Origin: Epsilonproteobacteria bacterium 4484_65
GTDB taxonomy: Bacteria; Campylobacterota; Campylobacteria; Campylobacterales; Sulfurovaceae
Direction: 5' to 3'
DNA length: 7,221 nucleotides
NCBI GenBank assembly: GCA_002085305.1
Contig: NATJ01000113.1
Location: 1-7,221 of the forward strand
Below are positions 1-5,090 of this stretch, piece by piece. The notes below the pieces were generated by a model. The model made no database searches. It saw only the letters and a program-made list of their open reading frames with translations, and had not been told where the DNA came from. Position 1 is the stretch's first letter; each line of letters starts with the position of its first letter. The position numbers and the translations under genes are program-made.

Positions 1-539
1 TTGGTAGAGAGTTTCTGTTTGAAGTTTTTCAGACGGTCTATCTCGTCATCTTTCATCTTGATGGTTTCATCTTTTACCACAAGTTGCGTTCTAAACCTTT
101 CTTGGATTGATTTCTCTAGCAACTCTTTTTCTGTCTCTTTTATCTGTAGTTCATGCCTAAGTGTATCACGCTCTTGTTCTATTTTCTTGGTAGCCTCTGA
201 GATTTCTAGTCTTTTCTGGGTTTCTGCATGGCTTATTTTGGCTTTCATCTCTGAAAGTTCCATCTCTTTGGCTGCCAATTCCTTGGCAAGTTGGGCATCA
301 TTTTTGGCTCTAAGTTCAGCAAGTAACGTATCTTTTGCTGCTAGCTCTTCCTGCAAAGCGTTTTTGACATTTGCTTCTGCAAGCTTGACGGCGTTCTCTT
401 TCTCTTTCTCAGCAAGCTCAAGCCGCTTTGCCAGCTCTTCATCAAACTGATGGTCTCTCACCTGCTTGAGAATATCCGCATACCCTGCTTTGTCAACCTT
501 GAAAGCCTTATGACAATTTGGACAAATAATTTCATTCAT
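1..539 (-). CDS. DUF2130 domain-containing protein, N-terminal part (runs off left edge)
   Basis: The minus strand is open without a stop from an ATG at 539 to the window edge, giving 179 codons. The protein begins MNEIICPNCHKAF, with a CPNC pair at residues 6-9 that looks like half of a zinc knuckle. A long charged stretch (about residues 25-165) rich in E, K, A, L and Q follows and reads as continuous coiled coil. It ends in RLKNFKQKLST, which is where DUF2130 proteins normally pass into their conserved C-terminal domain; that domain lies outside the window. Full-length members are usually a little over 400 residues, so roughly 40% is visible. AAAGGA at 548-553 sits about 8 bases before the ATG, and a good promoter lies further upstream. 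The molecular function of the family is not established. The gene is divergent from thpR. Sure about the reading frame; family assignment is from recognition of the N-terminus and coiled-coil layout. Confidence 0.88.
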   Translation of the reverse strand, partial: MNEIICPNCHKAFKVDKAGYADILKQVRDHQFDEELAKRLELAEKEKENAVKLAEANVKNALQEELAAKDTLLAELRAKNDAQLAKELAAKEMELSEMKAKISHAETQKRLEISEATKKIEQERDTLRHELQIKETEKELLEKSIQERFRTQLVVKDETIKMKDDEIDRLKNFKQKLST

Positions 540-612
540 TTTTTTATTCCTTTGTCTTGCCTACATTAAACTGTAGAGACGTATAAATCTAGTTAGCATT
601 ATTGTAACTAAA

Positions 613-641
613 ATTACATAGAAGCACTAAAAATATGTCAA
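613..641 (-). promoter_or_regulatory. Sigma-70-type promoter for the DUF2130 gene
   Basis: On the minus strand there is a perfect -35 box TTGACA (641-636), a 17-base spacer and a -10 box TGTAAT (618-613, five of six matches). The predicted start near 606 gives a leader of about 67 bases before the ATG at 539. This is the only promoter in the window with both boxes close to consensus. It is a sequence match only. Confidence 0.5.
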
Positions 642-651
642 ATTGTTATAC

Positions 652-783
652 TTACAATAAATGATCTATGATATTGGCAAAAGCTTGGTAAAAGTCTGCC
701 CCACGTTGATTAATACCCTCAGTATTAGTAATATCCAGATCACTAAAGCCTAAATGGATATCAAAAAAATGTATAATTTTAAC
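652..783 (-). pseudogene. Decayed N-terminal remnant of an SbcD/Mre11-type metallophosphoesterase gene
   Basis: Read on the minus strand, 783 to 652 gives 43 codons and then TAA. The peptide begins VKIIHFFDIHLGFSDLD and continues with GINQRGADFYQAFANIIDHLL. This matches the start of SbcD/Mre11 DNA-repair nucleases, which open with a strand of the type MKI-hydrophobic-H-[FIT]-S-D-x-HLG (metal-binding Asp and His) followed about 15 residues later by a NQRE-x-DFY-x-AF helix. The usual start methionine is GTT (Val) here, an in-frame stop (787-789) lies two codons upstream, the usual Ser before the Asp is Phe, and the protein ends before the second metal motif (GDLFD). No later part of the gene is recognisable in 541-651. 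The rest of the 540-866 gap is AT-rich and holds only promoters. Most likely a gene that was lost, leaving its 5' end. A small expressed peptide is unlikely. Confidence 0.68.
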
Positions 784-840
784 TTCTTATTGTCCAAATA
801 TTTTTCATGGTGTATCTAAAAAGTGTCAAGATAATATATT

Positions 841-849
841 TGCTATAAT
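841..849 (+). promoter_or_regulatory. Extended -10 promoter of thpR
   Basis: TGCTATAAT at 841-849 is a perfect -10 hexamer with the TG extension. No convincing -35 box is present at the expected spacing, which is common in this phylum. The predicted start near 856 falls at the AAAAGG ribosome site (855-860), so either the leader is extremely short or transcription starts slightly upstream. The ribosome site is six bases before the thpR ATG. Confidence 0.45.
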
Positions 850-866
850 AAAATAAAAGGCACTGC

Positions 867-1370
867 ATGAGACTCTTCATCGCTTCCCCTGTCAAACTTG
901 ATGACTATACTTCCATCAAAGAGGATTTCAAAGATATGATTGAAGGGAAATGGGTTGAGGAAGAGAACCTTCATCTGACATGGGTATTTTTGGGTAATGT
1001 TAAAAATGAAAATCCCATCATCGACAAACTCAAAAAGATATCTCCACTGGAAGGTGAAGTAGGCATAGAAGAGATGGGGTATTTCGGCCGGCCACCGAGG
1101 GTCTTATTTGCCAAAACAGAGGAAAAACTACTTTACAGCAAAGCCAGAGAGTTCAAAGAGGCAGGATTTGACCTCTACCGTTTCAAACCGCACATTACAC
1201 TATGCCGCATTAAAACCATACGTGACTATAAGGCTTACAAAGAGAAGCTCAAAGCGTACCGTGAAAAAGCTCTGGGGTTGATACTGCCAGAGATCAACCT
1301 CTATGAAAGTACACTGACATCTGAAGGTGCAGAGTATGCGTGTAGGTACAAAATAGAAAATTTACTTTAG
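867..1370 (+). CDS. thpR: RNA 2',3'-cyclic phosphodiesterase (2H family, ThpR/LigT)
   Basis: A 167-residue cytoplasmic protein of normal length for the 2H phosphoesterase family. It begins MRLFIA as typical members do and has both signature tetrapeptides: HLTW at 36-39 and HITL at 109-112 (inside RFKPHITLCRIK). The two histidines and two threonines form the active site. The family opens 2',3'-cyclic phosphate ends of RNA to 2'-phosphates and can show reversible 2'-5' ligation in vitro; its physiological RNA substrate is not settled. The ATG at 867 has AAAAGG six bases upstream and an extended -10 box before it. Its stop codon lies inside the end of the convergent purN gene, so the two genes share nine bases. 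Nothing links it functionally to its neighbours. Confidence 0.93.
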   Translation: MRLFIASPVKLDDYTSIKEDFKDMIEGKWVEEENLHLTWVFLGNVKNENPIIDKLKKISPLEGEVGIEEMGYFGRPPRVLFAKTEEKLLYSKAREFKEAGFDLYRFKPHITLCRIKTIRDYKAYKEKLKAYREKALGLILPEINLYESTLTSEGAEYACRYKIENLL

Positions 1371-1919
1371 TGTAAGTCTGATGGCTTCCACCAGTGCATC
1401 TTTTTCTACACTTCTCACTTTTTCATCATAGGCTTCAAAACTCAAACCTTCTTTGGAAACTTCTTTTTGTAAGATCACCTCACCACCATCAAGTTCAGAA
1501 CTTACATAATGTATAGAAACACCACCATGAGAATGCTCATCTTCATAACTTTTTTCTATGGCTTTTAGACCTTTATGTCTGGGGAGTAAAGAGGGATGCA
1601 GGTTGATGCTTTTTATCTGCTCTGTAAACACCGGTGTCAAGATACGCATAAACCCTGCAAGCACTGTCAACTCCGGGCTGTACTGTTGCAGTCGTTCTAC
1701 CACTACAGCATCGAAGGCTTCTCTGCTCTCGTAAGCTTTTGGGTCTATGACTTCAAGAGGGATAGACGCTGTCTTGGCAATCTCTATCCCCTCTGCATTT
1801 GGATTGTTTGTCAAGGCAACGACAACTTCAAACCCTTCATGATGTAAAGTTTTGACAATGTGGGCAAAGTTGCTTCCTTTACCAGAAAAAAGAACAGCTA
1901 TTTTTTTACGTTTCGCCAT
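1362..1919 (-). CDS. purN: Phosphoribosylglycinamide formyltransferase (10-formyl-THF dependent)
   Basis: A 185-residue cytoplasmic enzyme for step 3 of purine synthesis, transferring the formyl group of 10-formyltetrahydrofolate to GAR. The N-terminus has the phosphate-binding loop FSGKGSNF (11-18). The folate/catalytic region reads AGFMRILTPVF (88-98), then INLHPSLLP (105-113), and later SELDGGEVILQ (141-151). The catalytic trio is N106, H108 and D144, the same numbers as in E. coli PurN. SHGGVSIHYV (130-139) is the usual conserved strand. The protein is slightly shorter at the C-terminus than E. coli's 212 residues, which is common. An in-frame TAA directly precedes the ATG at 1919, so this start is firm, although no clear Shine-Dalgarno sequence is visible. 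It overlaps thpR tail to tail and is divergent from the NosD-like gene. A second, folate-independent enzyme for the same step (purT) lies about 3.2 kb away. Confidence 0.97.
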   Translation of the reverse strand: MAKRKKIAVLFSGKGSNFAHIVKTLHHEGFEVVVALTNNPNAEGIEIAKTASIPLEVIDPKAYESREAFDAVVVERLQQYSPELTVLAGFMRILTPVFTEQIKSINLHPSLLPRHKGLKAIEKSYEDEHSHGGVSIHYVSSELDGGEVILQKEVSKEGLSFEAYDEKVRSVEKDALVEAIRLTLK

Positions 1920-1932
1920 TTAGTGGCTCACT

Positions 1933-1969
1933 GCATTCTATATTAATACTTATCATGAGCGCATTCTAT
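1933..1969. repeat. Direct repeat GCATTCTAT in the purN/NosD-like divergent spacer
   Basis: The nonamer GCATTCTAT occurs at 1933-1941 and again at 1961-1969, with starts 28 bases apart. On the minus strand each copy contains TAGAAT, a plausible -10 box for purN (leaders of about 8 or 36 bases). The same TAGAATG string also forms the -10 box of the NosD-like gene on the plus strand at 2022-2028. The repeats may be tandem start sites or a binding site; AT-rich chance recurrence cannot be excluded. Confidence 0.3.
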
Positions 1970-2018
1970 CGTTTTAGCCCTTAGGGCAGCTCCAAATATT
2001 TAGCTTTTTTTACATTTA

Positions 2019-2027
2019 TGCTAGAAT
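2019..2027 (+). promoter_or_regulatory. Extended -10 promoter of the NosD-like gene
   Basis: TGCTAGAAT at 2019-2027 is a -10 hexamer with five of six matches plus the TG extension. No clear -35 box is seen; an AT-rich tract lies upstream. The predicted start near 2034 leaves a leader of about 28 bases to the ATG at 2062, with only a weak ribosome site (AAAGA around 2051-2055). Confidence 0.4.
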
Positions 2028-2061
2028 GACAAAATTCTAAAATTTGACGTAAAGACAAAAA

Positions 2062-3270
2062 ATGATAAAAATACTACCGCTCTATTTTACTTTTATCTTC
2101 TCCTTATATGCAAATATCCTACAAGAGACTATTGACAAAGCCCCTCTAGGGTCAACATTGAAACTCCCTTCCGGTATATATAGTGGCAAACTCATTATAA
2201 ACAAACCTGTTACAATCATGGGAAAAGAGGATGGGGTTGTCATTCAAGGGGACGGTGTAGGCAAGGTCATTACTATAAACAGCTCAAATGTTGTACTAAA
2301 AAACCTGGTTATTACAGGCAGTGGTAACAGAATGGAAAATCTTGATTCTGCTATTGCGATGAATAGCGTGAAAGATTGTGAAATCAGTCATTGTAAAATA
2401 CTGGACAGTCTTTATGGTATCGATATGAATATGGTAGAAGGTTCTACCATCTCAAATAACTACATCACCTCCAAAAAGAATGAGATCAGTCTAAGAGGTG
2501 ATGCCTTAAAGATATGGTATAGCAATAACAATATTATCAAAAACAATACCATAGAGCGTTCTAGAGATGTCACTTTAACCTATGCGAGTCACAATACTAT
2601 AGAAGATAACACTTTTTTACACAACAGACTTGCACTTCATTTGAGCAAGAGCCATCAGAACAGGATCAAAAATAATACGTTTAAATATAACTCTGTAGGG
2701 ATCTTACTTATGGGAGTCATTGATATCAACGTTACAGGCAACCTTATACAGAGTTCAAAAGGTGCCGCTGGTATAGCCGTAGTTGCAGATAAAGTATCGA
2801 ACTTTTTATTTGAGAACAATAGTGTAAAGTATAATGCGAAAGCTCTCTATATAGATGCCAAGAGAGTGGAGAGAGGGTATCAACGCTTTATTAAAAATAA
2901 TCAGATTCTATACAATGGCGAAGCACTGCATTTTCACTCTTCCATAAAGAACAATGTCCTTACCCATAACGTTATAAAAGGCAATATGGATGATGTGGTC
3001 AAAGATACAAGAGACAGCTATACGGCAAATAATCTCATCGAGTACAATTACTGGGACAGGTATACCGGCTTTGATAAAGATGCAGATAACATAGGTGATA
3101 CAACACATAAAAACTTTCAATATGCAGACCAACTCTGGCATTATGACCATAAAGTAAAATTTTTTTACGGAAGCCCTCTTATGTCATTGATCAATTTTCT
3201 ATCTCAATTGGCACCTTTTATAGAACCAATAATGCTGCTGGAAGATAAAAAACCCTTAATCCATCCCTAA
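2062..3270 (+). CDS. NosD-like secreted right-handed parallel beta-helix protein
   Basis: A 402-residue exported protein. Residues 1-17 form a Sec signal peptide with a hydrophobic core and a plausible cleavage after SLYA. Residues 27-54 (AP-G-T-L-P-G-Y-G-L-INKP-TI-G) are the entry strand of the pectate-lyase-like NosD fold. About eight to ten PbH1-type coils follow (roughly 75-325), seen as recurring N-x-I-x-x-N-x-[IF] units such as NIIKNNTI, NTIEDNTF and NRIKNNTF. The C-terminal part has a DKDADNIGD loop (338-346, a possible Ca-binding loop) and a terminal segment FFYGSPLMSLINFL...APFIEP...LLEDKKPL, both typical of NosD. True NosD works in the periplasm with the NosFY transporter to mature the copper centre of nitrous oxide reductase. 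No nos gene is visible here, so this may be a stand-alone paralogue with another periplasmic role. It ends tail to tail with nnr, sharing the four bases CTAA. Confidence 0.85.
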   Translation: MIKILPLYFTFIFSLYANILQETIDKAPLGSTLKLPSGIYSGKLIINKPVTIMGKEDGVVIQGDGVGKVITINSSNVVLKNLVITGSGNRMENLDSAIAMNSVKDCEISHCKILDSLYGIDMNMVEGSTISNNYITSKKNEISLRGDALKIWYSNNNIIKNNTIERSRDVTLTYASHNTIEDNTFLHNRLALHLSKSHQNRIKNNTFKYNSVGILLMGVIDINVTGNLIQSSKGAAGIAVVADKVSNFLFENNSVKYNAKALYIDAKRVERGYQRFIKNNQILYNGEALHFHSSIKNNVLTHNVIKGNMDDVVKDTRDSYTANNLIEYNYWDRYTGFDKDADNIGDTTHKNFQYADQLWHYDHKVKFFYGSPLMSLINFLSQLAPFIEPIMLLEDKKPLIHP

Positions 3271-4610
3271 GAGTCTGTCTGATTCATGCTTGATTTCTCC
3301 AATCCTGTTATCTCTTCTATCAGGTCTGTTGGCAGCATCGCATAAGAAGAACCTTCATAATTATTGGCAGCGATCACCAAAGCCAAAGAACCCTGGATAG
3401 CTGCATCAATGGCAGTATAACCTTGTGCAAGCAATGAGACGATGAGACCGGAGGCACCTTTCAGTAGAAGGGTCACATGTGGGTACCTGGCATTGAACTT
3501 ACGTACCATTTCAAAACGTTTGGCTTGTACCTGTGTCACAGTGAGCTGTTCACTTGTAAGACTCTTCCACAGTACCACAAACTCTTTAGGGTGTGGGGTG
3601 ATGACGATCTCTCTGTCTTTTTGTTCTAAAATAGATAAGATCTCTTCACTGTAAAAACTGTCAGCATCAAGGACTATGGGCAAGTGGCTTTTTACCACAT
3701 ATTTTTGCAGAAATTCACTCTCAAAATGACAGCCGAGTCCCATACCTATGGCCAGTGCCGAAGCATTACCCGGTACGACTGTTGAATGCATCAGATACGC
3801 CGGAGGAAAGACTTTTTCATGGACGACAAGTGTCGTAAGACCTGCACCAAAGGTAGCTGCAGCCATCCCGGAAATGATACCTGCCCCCTCTTTCTCTCCA
3901 CAAAATACAGCTGCATGTCCGAAGCTCCCTTTATGGGTGGACTGCTCTGTTCTGGAAGGAAGTTTAAGATCAGATCTTTCAAGCAGACAGGTCTGACTCA
4001 CCCCTTCATAAAAAAGTGAACTTATGCCCAAATCTACACGTATCACTTCTCCCACTACATCTTTACACGCATCTAAATAAAGTGCCTCTTTATAGGCTCC
4101 CATGGTCAGTGTGACATCTGCCTCAAATGCCAGTGGCATCAACTGCCCACTTTCACCTACTCCCGTAGGAACATCACAGGCAATTTTGTGCCCTTTCAAA
4201 CTATTGAGTTTATGGATGATATATTCTGTCTCTTCATTTATGTTTCTGTTGAGCCCCGCACCAAAAAGTGCATCAACGATGACATCTGCATCTTCTATAG
4301 TATCAACACTTTTTACACCCAGACATACTGCTCTTTCCAGTTGGATCTTTGCCATTTCTGACTTCAGATCAAAAGGGATATGAAGTCTTATCTCATAATC
4401 ACCATACAGCTGTCTTGCAAGAACTATGCCATCTGCGCCATTATTTCCTACACCTGCCGCAATAAGCACCGAAGTGCCTTTCGGGAAATGTTTACGTATA
4501 TAGTTTGCTATGCCCGAAGCAGCATGCTCCATAAGAATATCTTCAGTAAGTCCGTACTCTTCATAACATTTGTTGTCTAGTGCATAACAATTTTGAAATA
4601 CTTTTTGCAT
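3267..4610 (-). CDS. nnr: Bifunctional NAD(P)HX epimerase/dehydratase with a deletion in the dehydratase site
   Basis: The protein repairs hydrated NADH/NADPH. Numbering from the ATG at 4610 (447 residues): the epimerase (YjeF_N) domain has MEHAA (27-31), GVGNNGADG (53-61), DALFGAGL (113-120), CDVPTG (145-150) and ends near VDLGIS. The ADP/ATP-dependent dehydratase domain has HKGSFGH (226-232), GAGLTTL (255-261), DADSF (315-319), TPHPKEF (338-344) and LLLKGA (381-386). The family then has about 25-30 residues including the segment GGSGDVLSGL with the catalytic Asp. Here LLLKGASGLIVS runs straight into LLAQGY (393-398), so that segment is absent while the frame is kept. The epimerase half looks intact; the dehydratase is probably inactive. 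The GTG at 4616 is rejected as start because AGGAG overlaps it and is correctly placed for the ATG at 4610. Convergent with the NosD-like gene (4-base overlap), divergent from rpsU. Confidence 0.92.
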   Translation of the reverse strand: MQKVFQNCYALDNKCYEEYGLTEDILMEHAASGIANYIRKHFPKGTSVLIAAGVGNNGADGIVLARQLYGDYEIRLHIPFDLKSEMAKIQLERAVCLGVKSVDTIEDADVIVDALFGAGLNRNINEETEYIIHKLNSLKGHKIACDVPTGVGESGQLMPLAFEADVTLTMGAYKEALYLDACKDVVGEVIRVDLGISSLFYEGVSQTCLLERSDLKLPSRTEQSTHKGSFGHAAVFCGEKEGAGIISGMAAATFGAGLTTLVVHEKVFPPAYLMHSTVVPGNASALAIGMGLGCHFESEFLQKYVVKSHLPIVLDADSFYSEEILSILEQKDREIVITPHPKEFVVLWKSLTSEQLTVTQVQAKRFEMVRKFNARYPHVTLLLKGASGLIVSLLAQGYTAIDAAIQGSLALVIAANNYEGSSYAMLPTDLIEEITGLEKSSMNQTDS

Positions 4611-4615
4611 GATCA

Positions 4616-4620
4616 CTCCT
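4616..4620 (-). promoter_or_regulatory. Ribosome binding site that fixes the nnr start
   Basis: On the minus strand AGGAG (4620-4616) is followed by TGATC and then ATG at 4610, a five-base spacing. The alternative in-frame GTG at 4616 would begin inside this site, so translation should start at 4610, two codons later than the longest reading frame. Confidence 0.8.
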
Positions 4621-4632
4621 TCTACTGCTTCA

Positions 4633-4641
4633 ATTTTATCA
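4633..4641 (-). promoter_or_regulatory. Extended -10 promoter of nnr
   Basis: The minus strand reads TGATAAAAT from 4641 to 4633, a five-of-six -10 hexamer with TG extension and no clear -35 box. The predicted start near 4626 gives a leader of about 16 bases carrying the AGGAG ribosome site. It would lie back to back with the rpsU promoter. Confidence 0.35.
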
Positions 4642-4660
4642 CAAATTAAAAAACTTTCGA

Positions 4661-4666
4661 TATAAT
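4661..4666 (+). promoter_or_regulatory. -10 box of the rpsU promoter
   Basis: TATAAT at 4661-4666 is a perfect -10 hexamer, preceded by an AT-rich tract without a clear -35 box. The predicted start near 4673 gives a leader of about 60 bases, long enough to contain the hairpin at 4684-4703 and the ribosome site at 4714-4723. Confidence 0.55.
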
Positions 4667-4683
4667 CCGCTACTTTGTTTTCA

Positions 4684-4703
4684 TCTCCAATCTATTTTGG
4701 AGA
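4684..4703 (+). promoter_or_regulatory. Hairpin in the rpsU 5' leader
   Basis: TCTCCAA (4684-4690) and TTGGAGA (4697-4703) pair perfectly over seven bases around a six-base loop (4691-4696). The hairpin ends ten bases before a strong purine-rich ribosome site (AGGAAGGGGG, 4714-4723), itself nine bases before the ATG. It has no U-run, so it is not an intrinsic terminator. Position suggests a role in mRNA stability or control of S21 synthesis, but no known leader family is recognised. Confidence 0.45.
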
Positions 4704-4732
4704 AATCATAAACAGGAAGGGGGTGCTTTTCG

Positions 4733-4945
4733 ATGCCAGGAATTAAATTAACTTCACGTGACTCATTTGATGACGCTTATAGAAAATTCAAAAGACAATG
4801 TGACAGAAACCTTATCGTAACTGAAGCGAGAGCTAGACAACATTACGAAACAGCAACTGAAGCTAGAAAAAAGGAAAAAATTGCAACTCGCAAGAAAATC
4901 CTTAAAAAACTCTTCATGCTTAGAAGATACGAGTCTAGACTGTAA
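4733..4945 (+). CDS. rpsU: 30S ribosomal protein S21 (bS21)
   Basis: A 70-residue, strongly basic protein of the small ribosomal subunit, located near the mRNA exit/anti-Shine-Dalgarno region and involved in initiation. Family marks are the N-terminal MPGIKL, then [15 protein letters not shown] (11-25), the acidic/basic helix [18 protein letters not shown], and the C-terminal [17 protein letters not shown]. Length and ending match the Campylobacterota form (70 residues, ending RRYESRL). The start is supported by AGGAAGGGGG nine bases upstream, an unusually strong site, as expected for a highly expressed ribosomal gene. A TATAAT promoter and a leader hairpin precede it; two hairpins follow the stop. 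It appears to be transcribed mostly on its own rather than with dnaG/rpoD as in E. coli. Confidence 0.98.
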   Translation: MPGIKLTSRDSFDDAYRKFKRQCDRNLIVTEARARQHYETATEARKKEKIATRKKILKKLFMLRRYESRL

Positions 4946-4953
4946 TCCAGTCT
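4937..4953 (+). other. Small hairpin across the rpsU stop codon
   Basis: AGACTG (4937-4942) pairs with CAGTCT (4948-4953) around TAATC, which contains the rpsU stop. The arm AGACT is also half of the palindrome AGTCTAGACT (4932-4941), so two alternative pairings exist. It lies directly before the larger hairpin at 4956-4975. Confidence 0.35.
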
Positions 4954-4955
4954 TT

Positions 4956-4991
4956 GGTAGAGCATTTGCTCTGCCACTCAATCTACTTTTT
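4956..4991 (+). terminator. Candidate intrinsic terminator after rpsU
   Basis: GGTAGAGC (4956-4963) pairs with GCTCTGCC (4968-4975), eight base pairs with one G-U, around the loop ATTT. A run of five T (4987-4991) follows 11 bases after the stem, further away than in a textbook terminator. It is the most GC-rich stem in the spacer and sits 10 bases past the rpsU stop, so termination, a processing site or 3'-end protection are all possible. Confidence 0.45.
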
Positions 4992-5044
4992 AACTACAAA
5001 CTACAAAATTTTCTTTCAACTCATTACATCTTATTTAACTTTTC

Positions 5045-5052
5045 GCTAAAAT
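5045..5052 (+). promoter_or_regulatory. -10 region of the purT promoter
   Basis: GCTAAAAT at 5045-5052 contains the hexamer TAAAAT (five of six) in the same GCTAnAAT form seen before thpR and the NosD-like gene. The predicted start near 5059 gives a leader of about 32 bases with the ribosome site TAAAGG (5078-5083) seven bases before the ATG. No -35 box and no purine riboswitch or PurR-like palindrome is evident. Confidence 0.4.
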
Positions 5053-5090
5053 CATAGTAATATTTTCATTATATATCTAAAGGTTTTCCC

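Noticed and set aside
1..450. Plus-strand open frame of 149 codons, Ser/Phe/Ala-rich, starting with TTG
   Set aside because: It is the antisense shadow of the DUF2130 coiled-coil gene. Its low-complexity Ser/Phe composition mirrors the Glu/Lys/Ala codons of the minus strand.
824..829. Perfect minus-strand TTGACA as an active promoter towards the relic
   Set aside because: No acceptable -10 box is found at 16-18 bases spacing, and the gene it would serve is dead. It is kept only as part of the flanking-repeat observation.
541..866. CRISPR, insertion-sequence ends or a riboswitch in the largest intergenic gap
   Set aside because: No regular repeats, terminal inverted repeats, target duplications or conserved aptamer segments are visible; only promoters and the gene relic are supported.
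3442..4383. Several plus-strand frames of 66-93 codons inside nnr
   Set aside because: All lie antisense to conserved Nnr motifs, without promoters, ribosome sites or recognisable domains.
4611..4616. GTG at 4616 as the nnr start (449 residues)
   Set aside because: The AGGAG ribosome site overlaps this GTG and is spaced correctly for the ATG at 4610.
4955..4980. tRNA or small-RNA gene suggested by the GC-rich stem after rpsU
   Set aside because: Only one or two simple hairpins are present, with no cloverleaf, no T-arm GTTCRANNC sequence and no separate promoter.
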